The translations under genes were made by a program, and so were the position numbers. Below, one piece after another: positions 60,166 through 64,000 of a stretch of 64,000 nt of DNA. Each line of letters begins with the position of its first letter. The first letter of the stretch is position 1. The notes beneath the pieces are model-generated. The model made no database searches. It was not told the origin of the DNA and was given only the letters and a program-made list of their open reading frames with translations. The stretch is from contig OW203722.1 of assembly GCA_934045075.1 (NCBI GenBank), positions 2,387,001-2,451,000 of the forward strand, in the 5' to 3' direction. The DNA is from Yponomeuta sedellus. Its lineage: Eukaryota > Arthropoda > Insecta > Lepidoptera > Yponomeutidae.

Positions 60166-63156
60166 ATGGATGACACTCTACAAACAATTAGTGATATTGA
60201 TAGTTTAGATATAGCTCAGGCCGTCGAATGCCACTGCTCGGAGCTCTATAAACATATAAATGTTAAAAATAGTGATCTTAAAATAATATCCCAAAATATA
60301 AGGAGTATATATTGTAATTTTGATGACTTCCTGCTTACTCTGTCAAGCTTTACGTTTGAAACGGATGTCATCATTTTTACTGAGTGTAGATTAAACCAAA
60401 ACAAACCTATACCAGAGTTAATAAATTACAGCTCATACACGACAACAAATCATTTAAATCAGAACGACGGAGTAGTCGTGTATATAAAAAATACTTTAAA
60501 ACATAAAATAAAAGAAATAAAATTAATGCATGCATCATGTCTACAATTAGAGGTTCTTAATAATATTATTTTATGCATCTACCGCTCACCTTCAAATACA
60601 AATGCGGATGCTTTCATAAACTCGTTATCTGGCCATTTACACACATTACAAACGAAAAAAAACCTTGTGATTGCGGGAGACATAAACATAAACTTAAAAT
60701 TCAAACCTACTGAACCAACTTATGAGCAAACGAACAGACAATATTATCTAAATACATTATCTGAATATGGCATACTCCCGGGTCACACTTTTCCTACAAG
60801 AGAAAATAGCTGTTTAGACCATTTTATGTTAAAAATAAATAGAAGAAGGTTTTCGGCATTCATAGCTATCTTATATACCACTACCACAGATCATTATACA
60901 ACTTTTCTATCTCTATCAAAACAAAAAAATAGACCAAATGTTAATAGAATAACTTCAATTATAGATTTTGAAAATGCAGTAAAATGCCTACAGGAAGCTA
61001 ATCTATCTGATTTACTATTTTGTGATAATCCACACTTAATAACTCACCAATTAATACATAAACTTATGGAGTCAATAAAAATTAACACAACAACAAAAAT
61101 AATTCCAAAAAGTAAACGTATTATTAAGCCCTGGATCACCCCTGGTATCCTTAAATGTATCAAAAACAGAAATAATATGCAAAGAAAACAACGTAGGGAA
61201 CCATTAAATCAAATTCTAAAGATAACTTATTTGCGATATAGGAACCATTGTAATAATCTAGTTAAGAAATTAAAAAGAAAGTATGAAAGAGAACTATTAG
61301 CTAAATCAATGAACAATAAGAAATCACTATGGAAGAATATTAAACTTTTTACTTACAGCAACAAAACTAATAGTCAAAATAGTGAATTGATTAACACAAA
61401 ACCAACACCTTTAGAGGCAACTGAATATGTAAATCAGTATTTTACTAATATTGGAAAAGATCTTGCACAAAAAATTCAATTAAGACTAAAGGAGGACCCC
61501 GAAGTATACCTTAAGGGATTAAAAACCCAACTCAGCTCTTTTGTACTTATCGATACAGACTCTGAGGAGGTCAGCAGAGTTCTTATGAATCTCAAGCTCG
61601 ATAGTGCCCCAGGATATGATAATATAACTACAAAATATCTGAAAATGGTAAATAAAGAAATAGTACCTATCCTAGTACATCTAACAAATCTCTGCTTCGC
61701 AAAAGGCGTTTTCCCAGAACCATTAAAACGGTCTCTAGTTACGCCTATATTTAAGGATGGGGAGAGAGACGATGTAAACAATTACAGACCTATATCAGTT
61801 TTACCGGCTGTATCAAAAATTTTAGAAAAAATAATAAATTCACGTCTGCTAAATTACCTTAACAAATTTAACATATTATCATCAGCGCAATATGGGTTTA
61901 GACAAGCAAAATCAACTGAGGATGCGGTCCTGGCTTTAACTTCACTTGTAACAAAACAACTTGATAAAGGACTAAAATCACTAGCAGTGTTCTTGGACCT
62001 TAAAAAGGCTTTCGACACCGTCTCTTTCCCAATCCTAGTAAGGAAGCTGGAAGCAATTGGTATTAGAGACATTACACTTGAGCTCTTTAAAAGTTATCTA
62101 TCTGATAGGAAACAAAGGGTGAAACTGGATCAACACTCGAGTGGAGACGCGGCTGTGTCATGCGGTGTTCCTCAGGGAAGCGTTCTTGGTCCGACACTGT
62201 TCTTAATATATATTAATGACCTTTGTAACCTTACCATTCAGAATGCCAATACCTTTGCATATGCGGATGACACAGCTGTCGTTTTTCACGGAGACTCCTG
62301 GACAACTTTTAAAGAAAGTACAGAAAGGGGAATGTCTCTAATATCACGTTGGTTGGATAATAACCTCCTTACTCTCAATGCGGCTAAAACCAATTATATC
62401 TGTTTTAGTATTAATAACCGTAATCAGCCAAGTAGCGAATTTGAAATAAAGGTTCATAAATGTGACCCTACTACTCGAGATCACTGTTTGTGCAAGAAAC
62501 TTGAAAAAGTAACACAAACTAAATACTTAGGTGTTATTGTGGACCACAGATTATCTTGGCATCTTCATCTTGAATATGTAGCAACTAGATTAAGAAAATT
62601 AACGTGGATTTTTAAGATACTGCGATTCATTGTGCCTCAGGGGAATGGTGACAGGAAACAAGACTCATCCAAAAATATGCTTAATGAGATATATATAGCC
62701 TTAGTGCAATCAGTTTTAACTTATTGCATTACAATTTGGGGAGGAGCCTCAAAGATAAAATTCCTAGACTTGGAACGAGCTCAACGCAAATTGATCAAGG
62801 TGATGTATTTTAAGAAATTTCGTTATTCTACTGAAAAATTATATCAAGAAAGCAATCTCCTTTCTGTAAGAGGGCTGTATATATTACATGCCATATTAAG
62901 AAAACACAAAACCTTACCATTTGACCATAACATAAAAAATAAAAGAAGAAATGGCATTGTAGCAAAAACCCCTTCAACGCGAACAAAATTTGCGAGAAGG
63001 CAGTATAATGCGCAATCCTCTTTCTTATATAATAAAATAAATAAACAAATTAAAATTTACGATTATACTTATTACGAATGTAAAAAAACTATAGTAAAAT
63101 GGTTGCATAGATTAAATTATGATGAAACTGAAGCATTATTAGAGCAGCTAAAATAA
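60166..63156 (+). CDS. LINE ORF2: APE-type endonuclease and reverse transcriptase
   Basis: 996 codons. Endonuclease (about 38-250): N44, E73, 'YRSPSNT', D172 and N174 in 'GDININ', D218-H219 and D242-H243, so all catalytic positions can be located. Reverse transcriptase: 'NNYRPISVLPAVSKILEKI', 'FLDLKKAFDTVS', 'GVPQGSVLGP' and the catalytic YADD at 699-702. A C-terminal domain with 'CDPTTRDHCLCKKL' and a conserved tail follows. It would carry out target-primed reverse transcription in the nucleus. Uninterrupted and of normal family length, so potentially active. Confidence 0.92.
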   Translation: MDDTLQTISDIDSLDIAQAVECHCSELYKHINVKNSDLKIISQNIRSIYCNFDDFLLTLSSFTFETDVIIFTECRLNQNKPIPELINYSSYTTTNHLNQNDGVVVYIKNTLKHKIKEIKLMHASCLQLEVLNNIILCIYRSPSNTNADAFINSLSGHLHTLQTKKNLVIAGDININLKFKPTEPTYEQTNRQYYLNTLSEYGILPGHTFPTRENSCLDHFMLKINRRRFSAFIAILYTTTTDHYTTFLSLSKQKNRPNVNRITSIIDFENAVKCLQEANLSDLLFCDNPHLITHQLIHKLMESIKINTTTKIIPKSKRIIKPWITPGILKCIKNRNNMQRKQRREPLNQILKITYLRYRNHCNNLVKKLKRKYERELLAKSMNNKKSLWKNIKLFTYSNKTNSQNSELINTKPTPLEATEYVNQYFTNIGKDLAQKIQLRLKEDPEVYLKGLKTQLSSFVLIDTDSEEVSRVLMNLKLDSAPGYDNITTKYLKMVNKEIVPILVHLTNLCFAKGVFPEPLKRSLVTPIFKDGERDDVNNYRPISVLPAVSKILEKIINSRLLNYLNKFNILSSAQYGFRQAKSTEDAVLALTSLVTKQLDKGLKSLAVFLDLKKAFDTVSFPILVRKLEAIGIRDITLELFKSYLSDRKQRVKLDQHSSGDAAVSCGVPQGSVLGPTLFLIYINDLCNLTIQNANTFAYADDTAVVFHGDSWTTFKESTERGMSLISRWLDNNLLTLNAAKTNYICFSINNRNQPSSEFEIKVHKCDPTTRDHCLCKKLEKVTQTKYLGVIVDHRLSWHLHLEYVATRLRKLTWIFKILRFIVPQGNGDRKQDSSKNMLNEIYIALVQSVLTYCITIWGGASKIKFLDLERAQRKLIKVMYFKKFRYSTEKLYQESNLLSVRGLYILHAILRKHKTLPFDHNIKNKRRNGIVAKTPSTRTKFARRQYNAQSSFLYNKINKQIKIYDYTYYECKKTIVKWLHRLNYDETEALLEQLK

Positions 63157-63164
63157 TATTATAT

Positions 63165-63255
63165 CAATCAAACACACACACGGACACACCCTGACACACA
63201 CACACACACACACACCCTCACACACAGACATACACACACACACACACACACACAC
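63165..63255. repeat. CA microsatellite in the LINE 3' region
   Basis: Interrupted (CA)n on the plus strand immediately after the ORF2 stop. Confidence 0.9.
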
Positions 63256-63632
63256 ATACGATTATGATCTACCTAAACAATAAAAACACATGGCTGAGTT
63301 TTATACTTTTATCTTTTTTTTATATTTTTCTCTTAATAGTAATAAAGTAATCTTTAAAATAAGAAAAAATAAAAAATCAAATTAAACTAAGATTTTCTCA
63401 AGCTATGGAAGTGCGGTGTCACCTGGTACAGGCATTATACATGCTTAAAAGGTGGCTCCAGATACTATGTACCGTTAAATTAAGCAGTTTACGTAAATAA
63501 AGATTTTTGTATTTTGTATTTTTTTTTGTATTTTTGTTAACCTTAGAAAATACTAAATAAAGACGAGTAACATGAAAATTTTTAAACGATAACCTGGGTA
63601 TCTTTAAAAGCAGAGACAACCATCATTAAACA

Positions 63633-63936
63633 GAGTGCTTAATAGTGCGAGTTTGACAGATCCAATCGAATAACTTAACTACCGCGTTAATCGAGCATTG
63701 AGTAGTGAGTATAGTAAGTTAACCGTTCGAACTGGCAAAACGCTGTCACAGTACAACTCGCATTCGCGTTTATTCGTGTTTTGGCTGGTAAATGTGTCCA
63801 CTTCTCAACGTAAACCATTAAAACTCGCACTCGGCAATTTTAATTTCCATACTTGTCGCTAGGTGGCGCTTCCTCGATTCCATAGAAATATGAGTTTACG
63901 TTAACGCGATCGAGTAGTAAAAAAACTCGCGCACGT
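63633..63936 (-). mobile_element. MITE with terminal inverted repeats (copy 2)
   Basis: Inverted relative to the copy at 1390-1696. Begins GAGTGCTTAATAGTGCGAGTT and ends AAAAAAACTCGCGCAC. The last eight bases of the right terminus are lost or changed. Confidence 0.75.
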
Positions 63937-64000
63937 AAAATCGTAGACCCCGTCTTCACTTACCATCAGGCGTAACTGTGATCAAGTGTAACCTTTCTTA

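Larger units (their letters stand above)
58481..63540 (+). mobile_element. Full-length-looking LINE with two ORFs
   Basis: A 5' region of about 450 bp, ORF1 (58932-59810), a 355-bp spacer rich in ACA repeats, ORF2 (60166-63156), then a 3' region with a CA microsatellite and ending in TTTTGTA-type repeats. No frame break in either ORF. Ends are approximate and no target duplication was identified. The layout fits the Jockey/CR1 side of non-LTR elements. Confidence 0.85.

Overview
This window is eukaryotic nuclear DNA from an insect, most likely a moth or butterfly (Lepidoptera). Coding sequence is split by GT-AG introns. Several repeats carry motifs that I recognise as common in lepidopteran genomes, and DNA transposons with TTAA, TA and 8-bp target duplications sit beside LINEs, a Ty3/gypsy LTR element, a Penelope-like element and SINEs. 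The species call is inference; no single-copy marker in the window fixes it. Most of the sequence is transposon-derived.

Layout. 0-4.6 kb: SINEs and two MITEs. 4.6-13.9 kb: a 9.35-kb segment with 13-bp terminal inverted repeats, apparently inserted at a TA inside a SINE. It carries a 188-bp tandem array (itself hit by a 5'-truncated LINE), a 158-bp tandem array and a candidate split gene. 14-19 kb: SINEs, a repeat with a hammerhead-ribozyme-like fold, and a 12-unit 83-bp minisatellite. 19.0-23.2 kb: the 3' half of a forkhead transcription-factor gene, with a duplicated exon that could swap or extend the winged part of the DNA-binding domain. 26.7-32.0 kb: a young Ty3/gypsy element on the minus strand with LTRs that read as identical and one uninterrupted 1486-codon gag-pol frame. 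32-46 kb: a long compound tetranucleotide microsatellite, a 111-bp minisatellite, a fold-back element with an 8-bp target duplication, many SINEs (one pair forming a perfect 82-bp-arm palindrome) and two isolated candidate exons. 47.8-52.7 kb: two tandem SLC22-like transporter genes with the same three-exon structure. 53.4-54.7 kb: a decayed piggyBac-like element. 55-58.4 kb: SINEs with a 5S-rRNA-like head, a small single-exon ORF and a 5'-truncated Penelope-like element with a GIY-YIG domain. 58.5-63.5 kb: an apparently intact two-ORF LINE.

The host genes that can be defended are the forkhead gene and the two transporters, all on the plus strand. Three further small coding candidates and the split gene inside the TIR segment need transcript support. 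All homology calls are by eye from motifs; no database search was run.
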